Positions 34,979-46,532 of a stretch of 64,000 bases of DNA are shown piece by piece. Under the pieces are notes generated by a model. It was not told where the DNA came from. It saw only the letters and a list, made by a program, of their open reading frames with translations, and ran no database searches. Numbering within the stretch: position 1 is the stretch's first letter; every line of letters starts with the position of its first letter. This stretch comes from Amaurobius ferox. Taxonomy: Eukaryota; Arthropoda; Arachnida; Araneae; Amaurobiidae. The stretch covers positions 29,280,857 through 29,344,856 of the forward strand of contig OX578155.1 of the NCBI GenBank assembly GCA_951213105.1. The letters run 5' to 3'. The position numbers and the translations under genes are program-made.

Positions 34979-35622
34979 GACTGGACTTATTTTCAAAGAC
35001 GGCGTAGCGAAGATGTAAAAAAAAAAAAAAAAAACCTCGAGCACTGCTAGTAGTTCTAATGGGGTTGGTCTTATTTTTTCCATCATCAAGAATTCAGTAT
35101 AAAACAAACATTTAATTAATATATTTGAGCATACGTAGTCTTTCATTTCAGATTTTGACGATTTTTGTGGGCCATTTTGCAAAAAAAAAGGCAGGTTCTT
35201 TTTTTGCGATTCATACCAAAATCTAATCAGCACCGGGGTAACCCACAAGTAACTCATCTACCGAATTTTGTAAAATTCGGTCCATTAGTTTTTCAGCTGG
35301 AGTAGATACAGAGAATTTTTGCTGGCCATTTCTGAAAAAATTGCAAGTTGTTTTACCTCGAATCGTATCAAAATATAATCAGCACCAGGGTAACTAACCC
35401 ACAAGTGAATAAAATTTTTATGAAATTTGGTCAATTAGTTTTTGAACTAGAGTGGATACAAATTCTGCATAGACACACACACACAGAGAGACGTTACGCA
35501 GAAAATAGGTTTTTCGTCTGCTAGTGGACCCAAAACATGTAGATCCGTCGAAAACTCGACTTGCGATTTTCGACATGATTATAATACTTTCCCTATACAT
35601 TACCATATATTGCAAGGAAGGT
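34979..35622 (+). mobile_element. Family A copy A14, 5' truncated
   Basis: Starts at the GGACTTATTTTCAAAG module. The 3' end is complete but diverged (TTGCAAGGAAGGT). Confidence 0.7.
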
Positions 35623-35635
35623 AAAAATAGTTGAC

Positions 35636-36165
35636 CAAGCGACTCACACTCAAAAAATAGTTGACCAAATTTCATAAAATTTGGTAGTAAGTCACTTTTG
35701 GGTTACTCTGGTGCTGATAATATTTTGGTACGATTCGGAAAGAAATGAACTTGCCTCCTCTACCCCCCCCCCCCCCAATTTGGCCCGCAAAAATCGAAAA
35801 TCTGAAATTTAATACTATATGTGCCCAAATGTATCAATTAAATGCATGTTTCATACGAAATTTTTGATGGCGAAAAGTAGATCAACCCCATAACGCCGGG
35901 GTAAAAGTAGATCAACCCCATAACGGGGCTTGCCGGGGCTTGCCGGGGCTAGACATTTTAATTTCTTTGTATTTTTACCACGTCGCCATTAGAAATTACG
36001 TCCACTCACTAAATGAAATGTAAATTGAATTAAAATTGCAAATTCATTGTAATTTTTAATAATTATTCATATTATTTTGTGCAATTAAAATCGATTTTAG
36101 GAATTGTGTAAGAAAGAAGGAGAAATTGAATGTGGTGAAAAGTCTTATCAAAAGTGTTATTAAAT
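35636..36165 (-). mobile_element. Family A copy A15, diverged and partial
   Basis: Minus-strand middle and 5' modules, containing a 16-base C-run and a local microtandem (GTAGATCAACCCCATAACG twice and GGGGCTTGCC repeats, 35877-35950). Confidence 0.65.
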
Positions 36166-36187
36166 CACCTATAAAATGTTATTAAAG

Positions 36188-36385
36188 TTGGTTCATTAGT
36201 TTTTGAATTAGAGTGGATACATACATTGCACAGACAGACAGACACACACACAGACGTCACGCTAAAAATAGTTTTTTCGTATTCTACAGGTCTCGAAACG
36301 TGTAGATCCGTCGAAAACTCGAGTTGAGATTTTCGGTATGATTCCAATACTTTCCTTATACATTACCATGTATTGCAGGGAAGGT
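36188..36385 (+). mobile_element. Family A copy A16, 3' part
   Basis: Only the last 200 bp, from TTCATTAGTTTTTGAATTAG to the terminal hairpin. Confidence 0.8.
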
Positions 36386-36390
36386 AAAAA

Positions 36391-37146
36391 TCTGATGTAG
36401 GCAGCACATGGCTTTCCCTGCAGACTCAAATTTATTTTTCTTTATTTCTTTAATAATGCTTTAAATTGAATTGCACAAAATAATACTAAATTTGCATTTT
36501 TAATTCAATTTACGTTTTTATTTAGTAATTGGACATTTTCCCGAAAGCGGCGTAACAAAAATGTAAGAAATCTCATATATCTCGAGAACGGTTAGACCTG
36601 AAGTAATGGAGTTGGTCTTATTCTTTTCCTCGTCAAAAATTCCGTATAAAACAAGCATTTAATTGATACACTTGATCATATATAGTCTCTTTTTTTATTT
36701 TTTTCGATTTTTGCGGGTCATTTCGTAAAAAAAGGTAGGTTGTTCGTACCAAAATCTAATCAGCACCGGAGTATCTTGCAAGTAACTTATCTACCAAATT
36801 TTGTGAAATTGGGTTAATTAGTACTTTAGCTAAAGTGGATACATGAAATTTTTGCGGGCCATTTCGCAAAAGGCGGGTTCTGTTTTACCGAATTATACCA
36901 AAAACTAATCCGTCACACCCAAGTTACTTACTTACCAAATTTTATGAAATTTGGGCCATTAGCATTTAAGTCAGAGTGGATACATACATTGCACAGACAG
37001 ATACACATACAAAGACGTCACGCTTAAAATAGTTTTTCGTATTCTAGAGGACTTAAAACGTATATAGATCCGTTGAAAACTCGAGTTGCGATTTTCGGTA
37101 TGATTCCAATACTTTTCCTATACATTATCATATATTGCAGGGAAAA
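36391..37146 (+). mobile_element. Family A copy A17
   Basis: Complete, A2-like subgroup (CAGACTCAAATTTAT 5' part). The end is mutated to GGGAAAAT. Confidence 0.8.
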
Positions 37147-37152
37147 TAAAAA

Positions 37153-37857
37153 TCTGATATGGACGGCACATAACTTTCGCTGCAGACTTATATCCACAAT
37201 CTCTTTATTTTAATTAAATTTAATTCACTTTTAATTCAATTTTTGTTCTTATTTAGTAACTCGACTTATTTTCAAAGGTGGCGTAGAGAAAATACGAAAA
37301 AACTAAAATATCTGGAGAACGTCTAGTCCTCGTGTAATGGGTTTGGTCTTATTCTTTTCTTCGTTGAAAATTACGTATAAAACAAGCATTTAATGGATAT
37401 ATTTGAGCATACGCAGTTTTTTATTTTCGATTTTGACGATTTTTTCAGTCCTTTTCGCAAAAAAAAGCAGGTTATTTTTATCCTGATCGTACCAAAATCT
37501 AATAAGCACCAGGGTAGCCCACAAGCGACTTATCTACCGAATTTTGTGAAAGTCGGTCCATTAGTTTTTCAGCTAGAGTGGATACAGGTATTTTTTGCAG
37601 GCCATTTCGCAAAAAAATGCGGGTTCTTTTATCCCGAATCGTACTAAAGACTAATTAGCACCAGAGTCGCCCACAAGTGAATTACTTACCTACCAAATTT
37701 TATGAAATTCTATCAATTAGAATGGATACAAAATCTTCACAGACACACACACACACGTCACGCTAAAAATGGTTTTTTCGTATTCTAGAGGTCTCGAAAC
37801 GTGTAAGACATGATTCCAATACTTTCCCTATACATTACCATGTATTGCAGGGAAAGT
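37153..37857 (+). mobile_element. Family A copy A18
   Basis: Complete ends. About 45 bp of the CCGTCGAAAACTCGAG module is deleted (near 37805). Confidence 0.8.
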
Positions 37858-37862
37858 AAAAA

Positions 37863-38597
37863 TCTGATGTGGGCACCACATGACTTTCCCTGCAGGCGTT
37901 CTCTTTATTTTAATTAAATTTATTTCACTTTTAATTCAATTTTCGTTCTCATTCTCTAACCAGACTCAAAGGTGGGGTAGAGAAAATACGGAAACTAAAA
38001 TATCTCGAGAACGGCTAGTCCTAGTGTAATGGGGTTGGTCTTATTATTTGCATCTTTAAAAATTACGTATTAAACGAACATTTAATGGATATATTTGAGT
38101 ATACCTAGTTCTTTAATTTAGATTTTGACGATTTTTGCGGGCCATTTTGCAAAAAAATGCAGATTATTTTTTTCCGAATCGTACCAAAATCTAATCAGCA
38201 CCAGGGTAACCCACAAGTGACTCATCAACCAAATTTTGTGAAATTCGGTCCAGTAGTTTTTCAGTTAGAGTCGATACAAGATTTTGCGGGCCATTTCGCA
38301 AAAAAAGGCAGGTTCTTTTATTCCAAATCGTACCCAAAACTAATCAGCACCAGACTCGCTCACAAGTGACTTACCTACCAAATTTTGTGAAATTCGGTCT
38401 GTTAGTTTTTTAGTTAGAGTGGATACAAAATCTGCACAGACAGACAGACACACAGACACACACACAGACGTCACGCTAAAAATGGTTTTTTCTTTCTAGA
38501 GGTCTTGAAACGTGTAGATCCGTCGAAAACTCGAGTTGCGATTTTCGACATGATTCCAATACTTTCCCTATACATTACCATGTATTGCATGGAAAGT
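37863..38597 (+). mobile_element. Family A copy A19
   Basis: Complete ends, two internal blocks, (CAGA/CA) tract at 38437-38468. Confidence 0.8.
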
Positions 38598-38602
38598 AAA
38601 AA

Positions 38603-39378
38603 TCTGATGTTAGCAGCACATGACTTTCCCTGCAGACTTATATTCACGTTCTCTTCATTTTAACTAAATTTATTTCACTTTTAATTCAATTTTCGTTTTC
38701 ATTCGGTAACCGGGCTTATTTTCAAAGGTGGCGTAGGGAAAGTACGAAAAACTAAAATATCTCGAGAACGGCTAGTCCTAGTGTAATGGGGTTGGTCTTA
38801 TTCTTTTCGTCGTTAAAAATTACGCATTAAACAAGCATTTAATGGATATATTTGAGCATACGTAGCTTTTTAGTTTAGTTTTTGATAATTTTTGCGGGCC
38901 ATTCTGCAAAAAAAGGCAGGTTATTTTTTTCTGAATCGTACCAAAATCTAATCAGCACCAGGGTGACCTATACGTGACTCATCTACCGAATTTTGTGAAA
39001 TTCGGTCCATTAGTTTTTCAGCTACAGTGGATACAAGCTTTTGCGGGCCATTTCACAAAAAAAGGCGGGTTCTTTTATTCCGAATCGTACCCAAAACTAA
39101 TCAGCACCAGCCCCGCCCACAGGTGACTTACCTACAAAATTTTGTGAAATTCGGTTCATTAGTTTTTTAGTTAGAGTGGATACAAAATCTGCACAGACAG
39201 ACAGACAGACACACACACACACACAGACAGACAGACACACACACAGACGTCACGCTGAAAATGGTTTTTTCGTATTCTAGAGGTCTCGAAACGTGTAGAT
39301 CCGTCGAAAACTCGAGTTGTGATTTTCGGCATGATTCCAATACTTTCCCTATACATTACCATGTATTGCATGGAAAGT
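38603..39378 (+). mobile_element. Family A copy A20
   Basis: Complete. Its end TTGCATGGAAAGT shares the unusual CAT with A19, suggesting the two are close relatives. A long CA/CAGA tract is at 39196-39248. Confidence 0.8.
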
Positions 39379-39841
39379 AAAAAACAGAAATTGAATCTGT
39401 GTCTGCGGGGAAGTAAATTTATGTGCTGCCAACATCCGATTTTTGTTGTTGTAGGCATTGTAAACTAGACATAAAAATGTTATCTTCAGAGGAAAGATTG
39501 GCTGTCGTCGTCAGCCACATTTAATAAGGATCTCTCATCGTATCCGGCTTACAACTGAGATGATTGCTGTCGATACGTTGTAACAAGTTTTTCGACCTAG
39601 CGCACAATGTGGGGAACAATGCAACGAAACGGAGACTTGTCATGTTGGATTATATTGAAAATGGTTGTAAGCTTAATGGTTATCAGCTAGTAAAAATACT
39701 TTAAAGGATTCGCGCATATGAAGTATGCGAGCTGTAAAATATTTCAAATTGAAACTTAATTTTTACGAATAATTATGAAATTAGCATAAGTTAACTAGAG
39801 TGTAGCTCAACTCGACTTTCTCATAGCAGAATCCATTAAAT
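39379..39841. other. Unassigned spacer with a family A 5'-end remnant
   Basis: About 39399-39446 contains an inverted, diverged family A 5' terminus (ATGTGCTGCCAACATCCGA). The remainder is unassigned. Confidence 0.4.
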
Positions 39842-40543
39842 CACAACTCGAGTTTTCGACGGATCTACACGTTTCGAGACCTCTAGAATACGAAAAAACT
39901 ATTTTTAGCGTAACGTCTGTGTGTGTGTCTGTGTGTCTGTCTGTCTGTCTGTGCAGATTTTGTATCCACTCAAACTAAAAAACTAATGGACCAAATTTCA
40001 CAAAATTTGGTAGGTAAGTTACTTGTGAGCGAGTCTGGTGCTGATTAGTTTTGGGTACGATTCGGAATAAAAGAACCCGCCTTTTTTTTGCGAAATGGCC
40101 CGCAAAAGCTTGTATCCACTCTAACTGAAAAACTGATGGACCGAATTTCACAAAATTCGGTAGATGAGTCACTTGTGGGTTACCTTGGTGCTGATTAGAT
40201 TTTGGTACGATTCGGAAAAAAATGACCTGCTTTCTTTTGCAAAATGGCCCGCAAAAATCGTCCAAATCTAAACTAAAGAACTGGGTATACTCAAATATAT
40301 CCATTAAATGCGGATTTAATACGTAATTTTTAACGACGAAAACAATAAGACCAACCCCATTACACTAGGACTAGCCGTTCTCGAGATATTTTAGTTTTTC
40401 GTACTTTCCCTACGCCACCTTTGAAAATAAGCCCGGTTACCGAATGAGAACGGAAATTGAATTAAAAGTGAAATAAATTTAGTTAAAATAAAGAGAACGT
40501 TAATATAAGTCTGCAGGGAAAGTCATGTGCTGCCCACATCAGA
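39842..40543 (-). mobile_element. Family A copy A21, lacking the 3' hairpin
   Basis: Minus strand, begins inside ACTCGAGTTTTCGACGG. The 5' end is complete and abuts A22. Confidence 0.75.
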
Positions 40544-40548
40544 TTTTT

Positions 40549-41304
40549 ACTTTCCCTGCAATACATGGTAATGTATAGGGAAAATATTGGAATCATGTCG
40601 AAAATCGCAACTCGAGTTTTCGACGGATCTACACGTTTTGAGACCTCTAGAACACGAAAACACTATTTTTAGCCTGACGTCTGTGTGTGTGTCTGTGTGT
40701 CTGTCTCTCTGTGCAGATTTTGTATTCACTCTAACTAAAAAACTAATGGACCGAATTTCATAAAATTTGGTAGGTAAGTCACTTGTGGGCGAATCTGGTG
40801 CTGATTAGTTTTGGGTAAGATTCGGGATAAAAGAACCAGCCTTTTTTTTCAGAAATGGCTCGCAAAAGCTTGTATCCACTCTAGCTTAAAAACTAATAGA
40901 CTGAATTTCACAAAATTCGGTAGATAAGTCACTTGTAGGACACCCTGGTGCTGATTAGATTTTGGTACGATTCGGAAAAAATTAACCTGCCCTTTTTTGC
41001 AAAATGGCCCTCAAGAATCGCCAAAATCTAAAATAAAAAGCTACGTATGCTCAAATATATCCATTTAATGCTTGTTTAATAAGTAATTTTTAACGAAGAA
41101 AAGAATAAGACCAACCCCATTACACTAGGACTAGCCGTTCTCGAGATATTTTAGTGTTTTCGTATTTCCTCTACGCCACCTTTGAAAACAAGCCCAGTTA
41201 CCAAATGAGAACGAAAATTGAATTAAAAGTGATTTAAATATAATTAATATAAAGAGAATGTGAATATAAGTCCGCAGTTCAAGTCATGTGCTGCCCACAT
41301 CAGA
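40549..41304 (-). mobile_element. Family A copy A22 (tandem with A21)
   Basis: Complete: hairpin end at 40549, inverted 5' terminus at 41285-41304. Same orientation as A21, separated by TTTTT. Confidence 0.8.
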
Positions 41305-41489
41305 TTTTTTACACTTGTGTCCATGCTCTATTGTAGTTTTCGAGTAAAAAGCATTACAAAATTCAAGCTAATATTAATTTCCCTTCGTTAAGAATGGAAA
41401 AGGGACTTCACGGCGCTATCCATAATAAATACAATATTTCCATAATAAATACAATACTTATTAAATCTATTTCGATTTCTTCACTAAAA

Positions 41490-44400
41490 TAGGGACATTA
41501 TTTATTTATTTATTTATTTATTTATTCAATTAACGTGGCAACTACAGATGAAATCCAGTTACAGTAGCTACACAAGAAATTAAAAAGTACAGAACATAGG
41601 ATACAAGAATACTAATTAGTAAACATATCAAGCGCATTGAAACAGGCTTTTTTAAAACAGGCAGGAGTCAAGTTAAATATATGAATATCGGCACAATAGG
41701 TATTATATAGATCAACAAATTTATAGATAGAATAGCATTTAATGTAGTTGTGTTTAACAGTAGTATTGTGAAAAAGAGTTTTTTTCCTGGTATTATTGAC
41801 AGGTCTGTGGAATTCCAGGCAAGAAAGTAAAGTAGGGCAATCAATAGTATTATTTAAAACCTTATAATAAAACAAAAGGCAGGACCAGTTTCTTCTTTTT
41901 TTAAGAGACATTAAACTATATTTCCGTCTGAGTTCCCTTGTATGCATATCAGAAGGATAATAGCCAGTCAATCTGTAATCAATAGTACGTAAAAGTTTAT
42001 TTTGCACGATTTCTATCCGTTGAGAATGTAGATTGTAAACAGGGTCCCAAATCATTGCACAATATTCCAAGATTGGTTTAACAAGAGTATTATAAATACA
42101 AATAATCGTATCAGAACTGGCAAAAACACGAGATCGTCTTAAGGTGAAACCAAGTCTTTGGTAGGCTCTTTTAATAATATTATCGATATGTCTCTGAAAG
42201 TTAAAAGTATCATCGAAAGTGACATCTAAATCAATAATATGAGTACATCGAGATAGAGATGAATTATTTAAAATATAATTGTAATTAAGAATATTATGGA
42301 TCCTAGCAATGCTCATAACATAGCATTTAGAAATATTTAAATGAAGTTTATTTAGTACAGACCAGTTATACAGTTCATCTAGATCTCTCTGCATCAGTTC
42401 ACAATCAGTTAATGAGTTGATTTTCATATAAAGTTTCAAATCGTCTGCAAACATAAGACATTTAGCTGTTTTAAAAATCCGGGGAATTTCATTAATAAAA
42501 ATTAAAAAAAGGAGTGGGCCCAGATTAGAACCCTGAGGAACACCAGAGGAATTACTGTATAGTCTAGAGTTTACACCACAGTACTTTACAGAATACAGTC
42601 TATCTGAAATATAAGAGTATAACCAAGTCGACAAATGAACACTAAAGCCGCTAGTAATCAGTTTACGGGTTAATAACCCCAGATCGATGTGATCAAAAGC
42701 TTTACTAAAGTCAGTATAAATTACATCAAGTTGTCTCTTGGTTTTAATAGCATCAACAATGTCACTGGTAAGGCAAGCTAAATTAGTTACAGTTGATCGT
42801 CTTGGCATAAACCCATGCTGGTATGGAGAAATCCATTGCTTAATTTGGGAAAAGATCCTTTCATGCATAACACATTCAAAAACTTTTGAAAAAGGGGAAA
42901 GAATGGTAATAGGCCTGTAGTTCGAAATATCATGCTTGTTGTTCTTTTTATGTACAAGAATAACTTGACCATATTTCCAGACATTGGGAAAAGCCATAGT
43001 TTTAATCGAAATATTAAACAAAATAAGCAAAGGGTAAGTTAGAGAGTCAGCACAACCTTTGATAATGAAAGAAGGAACATCATCACAGCTTAAAGACTGG
43101 CTGGATTTTAACTTCTTTAAGGCTTTGACAACATCATTTTCAGTAATATATGTAACCTTAATTAAGTCAATGTTATTGAGTTCACAATACTTGGTTAGCA
43201 GTTCAAAATCAACAGGTTGGCTACTTTGGATATAAACAGATTCAAAGAAATCAGCAAAGCAGTTTGCAATATCATTAACAGTAGAATAATCAGTATTATT
43301 ATAACTCATTGTTGAGCTCCCATGACTACTAGGCGAATCACCTTTACAAAAATTCCAGAAAGCCTTAGGGTTCTTATTGAGTTCTTGTTCCATGATAGCA
43401 ACATGATTGGTAAAATCAGTTTTGATTCCATCTTTCACAGATTTGCGTAGTCTATGAAATTCCTGAAGATCACTTATATCACCACCTCTAATAGATTTTT
43501 TACGATATTTTTTTTTTAATTTTATATTATGGATTGTGCTAGAAGAATACCACGATTTATATCTCCGCTTAGTAGGAATATATTTTGGTATACATAAGTC
43601 AAATATCCCATAGACACAGTCATAAAAACTCGATATAGCATCATTAACATTTGTATATGTATTTAGAAAGTTCCAGTCTGTATTATAAAAGTAGTCATAT
43701 AGCATAGGATAGTTGGCCTTTCTAAAGTTATATTTCATATTATTATTAATTCGATGATTTCTACTCACCTTCTTAATCAATATAGTTCCCTCCAGAGCAG
43801 GATGGTATGGATCCTCTTTAACGAAACTGAAGGTAGAATGTTCAATAATGATCTGTTTATAGTTAGTCAAGACAAGATCAAGAATTTTGCCATATTTATT
43901 ACAAACAGTGTTTAATTGATCAAGATTTAGGAACTGCATAAAGTTAGAAATAGCATACTCAACTTGAGTGTGGCCAGATAGGGTACCAGTATTGGAATGG
44001 TTGAAATTTACAGAAGAAAGATTAAAGTCTCCAAATATAAATATATGATCCGGCGAAGTACAGAATTTTTTTTCAGCGCTTTTAAAGAAACTTTCATATT
44101 TATCAACAGTAGTATTAGGCACAAAGTATATGACACAAATATAGAATTTGGAGGTATGAGAAGCGCAGACACGAATCCATAAGCACTCATTTTCAAATGA
44201 CACATCAGTTAGTTCAATAGAATCAAATGCTTTTTTTACGGCTATAAGTACACCTCCACCCCGATGTAGACCAGTAGCAACCGGATCTCTATCACACCTA
44301 AAAACATTATAGTCCTTATCGAAGATTTCACCACTACCAATATCACCATTCAACCATGTTTCAGTTAGGCAAATGATATCAAAGTCATGTGTTAAGGTAT

Positions 44401-44585
44401 TGACATAAAACTCGTTTGTTTTCGTTCTCAATCCACGTACATTTTGATAATAAAATTTGAACTCCTTTTTTATATCCCTCGTTACATTGGCATGCTTGTC
44501 AGCCACAGGAACTGAAGTGTCTGCATGTACAGGGAATGTTTTGTGACGAAGGTAAGGCACATTGACTTGTTTTCGCCTTGTTTAT
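41490..44585 (-). mobile_element. Jockey-like non-LTR retrotransposon, 5'-truncated
   Basis: On the minus strand: open ORF2, a 120-bp 3' UTR and an (AATA)n tail at 41526-41497. Upstream of ORF2 an in-frame TAA (44584-44582) closes the frame, and no ORF1 is found, so the 5' part is missing. The 3' UTR phrase ACTGGATTTCATCTGTAGTT and the tail are shared with the second copy at 52358-54541. Target duplications were not found. Confidence 0.8.
41612..44560 (-). CDS. Jockey-like ORF2: APE endonuclease plus reverse transcriptase
   Basis: An uninterrupted 982-residue frame, a normal length for ORF2 of this clade. The N-terminal APE-like endonuclease (about 36-260) shows YYQNVRG, LTETW (Glu at 67), GDFN (177-180) and DPYHP (250-254). 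It nicks target DNA. A linker with RRYKSWYS (332-339) leads to the reverse transcriptase (about 480-750): SNYRPI (546-551), motif A YTDFSKAFD (615-623), motif B SSGVPQGS (671-678) and motif C FADD (704-707), where Phe replaces the more common Tyr. The C-terminal part has the LVKPILEYCAMIWDP block typical of Jockey/CR1-type proteins. The enzyme would copy its RNA into a nicked chromosomal site in the nucleus. The given start is a GTG. The frame is open a further seven codons upstream with no ATG, so the true start is uncertain or lost by truncation. All key residues are intact, suggesting recent insertion. Confidence 0.85.
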   Translation of the reverse strand: MPYLRHKTFPVHADTSVPVADKHANVTRDIKKEFKFYYQNVRGLRTKTNEFYVNTLTHDFDIICLTETWLNGDIGSGEIFDKDYNVFRCDRDPVATGLHRGGGVLIAVKKAFDSIELTDVSFENECLWIRVCASHTSKFYICVIYFVPNTTVDKYESFFKSAEKKFCTSPDHIFIFGDFNLSSVNFNHSNTGTLSGHTQVEYAISNFMQFLNLDQLNTVCNKYGKILDLVLTNYKQIIIEHSTFSFVKEDPYHPALEGTILIKKVSRNHRINNNMKYNFRKANYPMLYDYFYNTDWNFLNTYTNVNDAISSFYDCVYGIFDLCIPKYIPTKRRYKSWYSSSTIHNIKLKKKYRKKSIRGGDISDLQEFHRLRKSVKDGIKTDFTNHVAIMEQELNKNPKAFWNFCKGDSPSSHGSSTMSYNNTDYSTVNDIANCFADFFESVYIQSSQPVDFELLTKYCELNNIDLIKVTYITENDVVKALKKLKSSQSLSCDDVPSFIIKGCADSLTYPLLILFNISIKTMAFPNVWKYGQVILVHKKNNKHDISNYRPITILSPFSKVFECVMHERIFSQIKQWISPYQHGFMPRRSTVTNLACLTSDIVDAIKTKRQLDVIYTDFSKAFDHIDLGLLTRKLITSGFSVHLSTWLYSYISDRLYSVKYCGVNSRLYSNSSGVPQGSNLGPLLFLIFINEIPRIFKTAKCLMFADDLKLYMKINSLTDCELMQRDLDELYNWSVLNKLHLNISKCYVMSIARIHNILNYNYILNNSSLSRCTHIIDLDVTFDDTFNFQRHIDNIIKRAYQRLGFTLRRSRVFASSDTIICIYNTLVKPILEYCAMIWDPVYNLHSQRIEIVQNKLLRTIDYRLTGYYPSDMHTRELRRKYSLMSLKKRRNWSCLLFYYKVLNNTIDCPTLLSCLEFHRPVNNTRKKTLFHNTTVKHNYIKCYSIYKFVDLYNTYCADIHIFNLTPACFKKACFNALDMFTN

Positions 44586-44873
44586 ACGTTTTGATCATCC
44601 CTGAACACAAATCGAATGTTTTTTAAATTGGTGTGTCTGTGTGTGACCCCAATTCTGTTGACGCATTATCTTACAAAGAATAAATGGGTCGTTTCGAAGG
44701 AAATTTTGTGCGATTATCACAATCACTGAATATTGAAATCATCTTGATTATAAATATGTTGACATTTATTGGAAAAACGTTCTATTGGAGTTTATTAAAC
44801 GAACGTTCTATTGGTGGATATTATACGTACGTCCTATTGATGATTGTTGTACGAACTTTATATTGACGGTTGT

Positions 44874-45157
44874 TGTTGTTGAGACCCAGACCGTCCGACC
44901 TACCAGAAAGGTGTAAGGTAACTGTTTGGACGGCCGGGAAGTGCCACCCAATTTAGACCGGAACCCAATGGGGGAGGCATCCACAGGGACCGTACCCTCC
45001 TTCCCCTACCACCAACCTCTCGGAAGGACTTACGGACCCACATGTTTAACGTGATCGTACTCCGCGTGAACACGGCGGCAGTTTTGGCAGCAGCTGGAAT
45101 CGAACCCGGGTCTACCGAGTGCAACTCCAGCGCGCTAACCAATGGGCTACCGCGCCC
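44874..45157 (-). mobile_element. tRNA-SINE family S1, full-length copy with TSD
   Basis: Minus strand: A box GGTAGCCCATTGGTTAGC, B box GGGTTCGATTCC, body, (CAA)n tail at the left end. Flanked by TATATTGACGGTTGT at 44859-44873 and 45158-45172, an exact 15-bp duplication. Confidence 0.9.
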
Positions 45158-45172
45158 TATATTGACGGTTGT

Positions 45173-45280
45173 GAAGAACTTTGTTTCCCCAACCGGGAAT
45201 CGAACCTAGATCTCCGAACTGGCCAGCCGACGCTCTACCGTTGAGCTACTGGGACGAAATTGCAAGCTCTTATTATCGAA
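45173..45280 (-). mobile_element. SINE family S2, tRNA head fragment
   Basis: The best-preserved S2 head: TAGCTCAACGGTAGAGCGTC, then GGTTCGATTCCCGGTTGGGG. The body is absent because S1 and satellite follow. Confidence 0.75.
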
Positions 45281-45419
45281 GTGGGCTCCGCACGGTTTGC
45301 TAATGTTTATTAGTTGAATTTTCTTTTGATGATTATTGTACGGACGTTCTATTACCGTTCATTAGTCGAACGTTTTATTGACCTTTATTAGACTAAGGTT
45401 CTATCGGAGTTTATTAGAC

Positions 45420-45800
45420 AAACGTTTTATTTATGATTCTTTGAAAACGTTCTATTGAGAAAGACACTTTTATTGCAGTTACCAGCATCCGTAGACTGGT
45501 TTCGCTCTGGTTATTCGTTTGTCAACATGAAGTGATAGTAAGAAACTGGCTATACTAACAATTTTTGCGACCTTCTGTGGGAACTGACAATGTCATTCCT
45601 TCCGCTTGAATTTGTAACTTCCCATAGAAGCTCACAAAAATTGTGACTTATAGCAAGTTTCTTGCTGCTATTGCAGATATCGGCCATTCCATGTTGACGA
45701 GCCCATAATAAGGACGAAATCGATCCGGGGATGCTGGCATTTACAATGGGAGTATTTTCCACATTTTGGGAATGCTTCTTGTAGGCGACTTTTGTGTTTT
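45420..45800. repeat. Palindromic element in satellite, copy 1
   Basis: Imperfect inverted arms flank a centre near 45622: TTCGTTTGTCAACATG versus CATGTTGACGAG, ACAATTTTTGCGA versus TCACAAAAATTGT, and ACCAGCATCC versus GGATGCTGGC. A second nearly identical copy lies 732 bp downstream. Confidence 0.75.
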
Positions 45801-46151
45801 ACTGTTCTATTGAGATTTATTAGAAAAACGTTCTATTCATAATTATTGTACGACCGTTCTATTAACGTTTATTAGACAAACGTTCTATTGATGATTATTA
45901 TACGAACGTTCTAATAACGTTTATTAAACGAACGTTCTACTAATGATTATTATAATGCAAATGTTCTTAACGTTTATTATACGAACGTTCTATTAAAATG
46001 CAAATGTTCTTAACATTTATTAGACAAACGTTCTATTAATGTTTTAATAGAACGTTTATTATGCAATATTCTTAACGTTTATTATACAAACGTTCTATTA
46101 GCGTTTATTAGACAAACATTCTATTGAACTTTTTTAGACAAACGTTCTGTT

Positions 46152-46532
46152 AATGATAACGTTAATGATTCTTTGAAAACGTTCTATTGAGAAAGACACT
46201 TTTATTGCAGATACCAGCATCCATAGACTGGTTTCGCGCTGGTTATTCGTTTGTCAGCATGAAGTGATATCAAGAAACTGGCTATACTAACAATTTTTGC
46301 GAGCTTCTGTGGGAACTGACAGTGTCATTCCTTCCGCTTGAATTTGTAACTTCCCATAGAAGCTCACAAAAATTGTGACTTATAGCAAGTTTCTTGCTGC
46401 TATTGCAGATATCGGCCATTCCATGTTGACGAGCCCATAATAAGGACGAAATCGATCCGGGAATGCTGGCATCTACAATGGGAGTATTTTCCACATTTTG
46501 GGAATGCTTCTTGTAGGCGACTTTTGTGTTTT
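46152..46532. repeat. Palindromic element in satellite, copy 2
   Basis: Nearly identical to 45420-45800, including the flanking GAAAACGTTCTATTGAGAAA and TACTGTTCTATTGAG. The whole block with neighbouring satellite is duplicated with a 732-bp offset. The two 70-codon minus-strand frames here (45550-45762 and 46282-46494) are a by-product of the duplication. Confidence 0.75.

Larger units (their letters stand above)
36188..39378 (+). repeat. Head-to-tail array of five family A units (A16-A20)
   Basis: One 5'-truncated unit plus four complete units follow each other in the same orientation. The 3' end GGGAAAGT and the next 5' start TCTGAT are separated by only about five A residues (junctions near 36386, 37147, 37858 and 38598). 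Units differ from each other in sequence and length. Confidence 0.85.

Noticed and set aside
45550..46494. Two nearly identical 70-residue frames, 732 bp apart
   Set aside because: They lie inside the duplicated palindromic element of the satellite. Identity reflects DNA duplication, and no start, regulatory or codon signal supports a gene.
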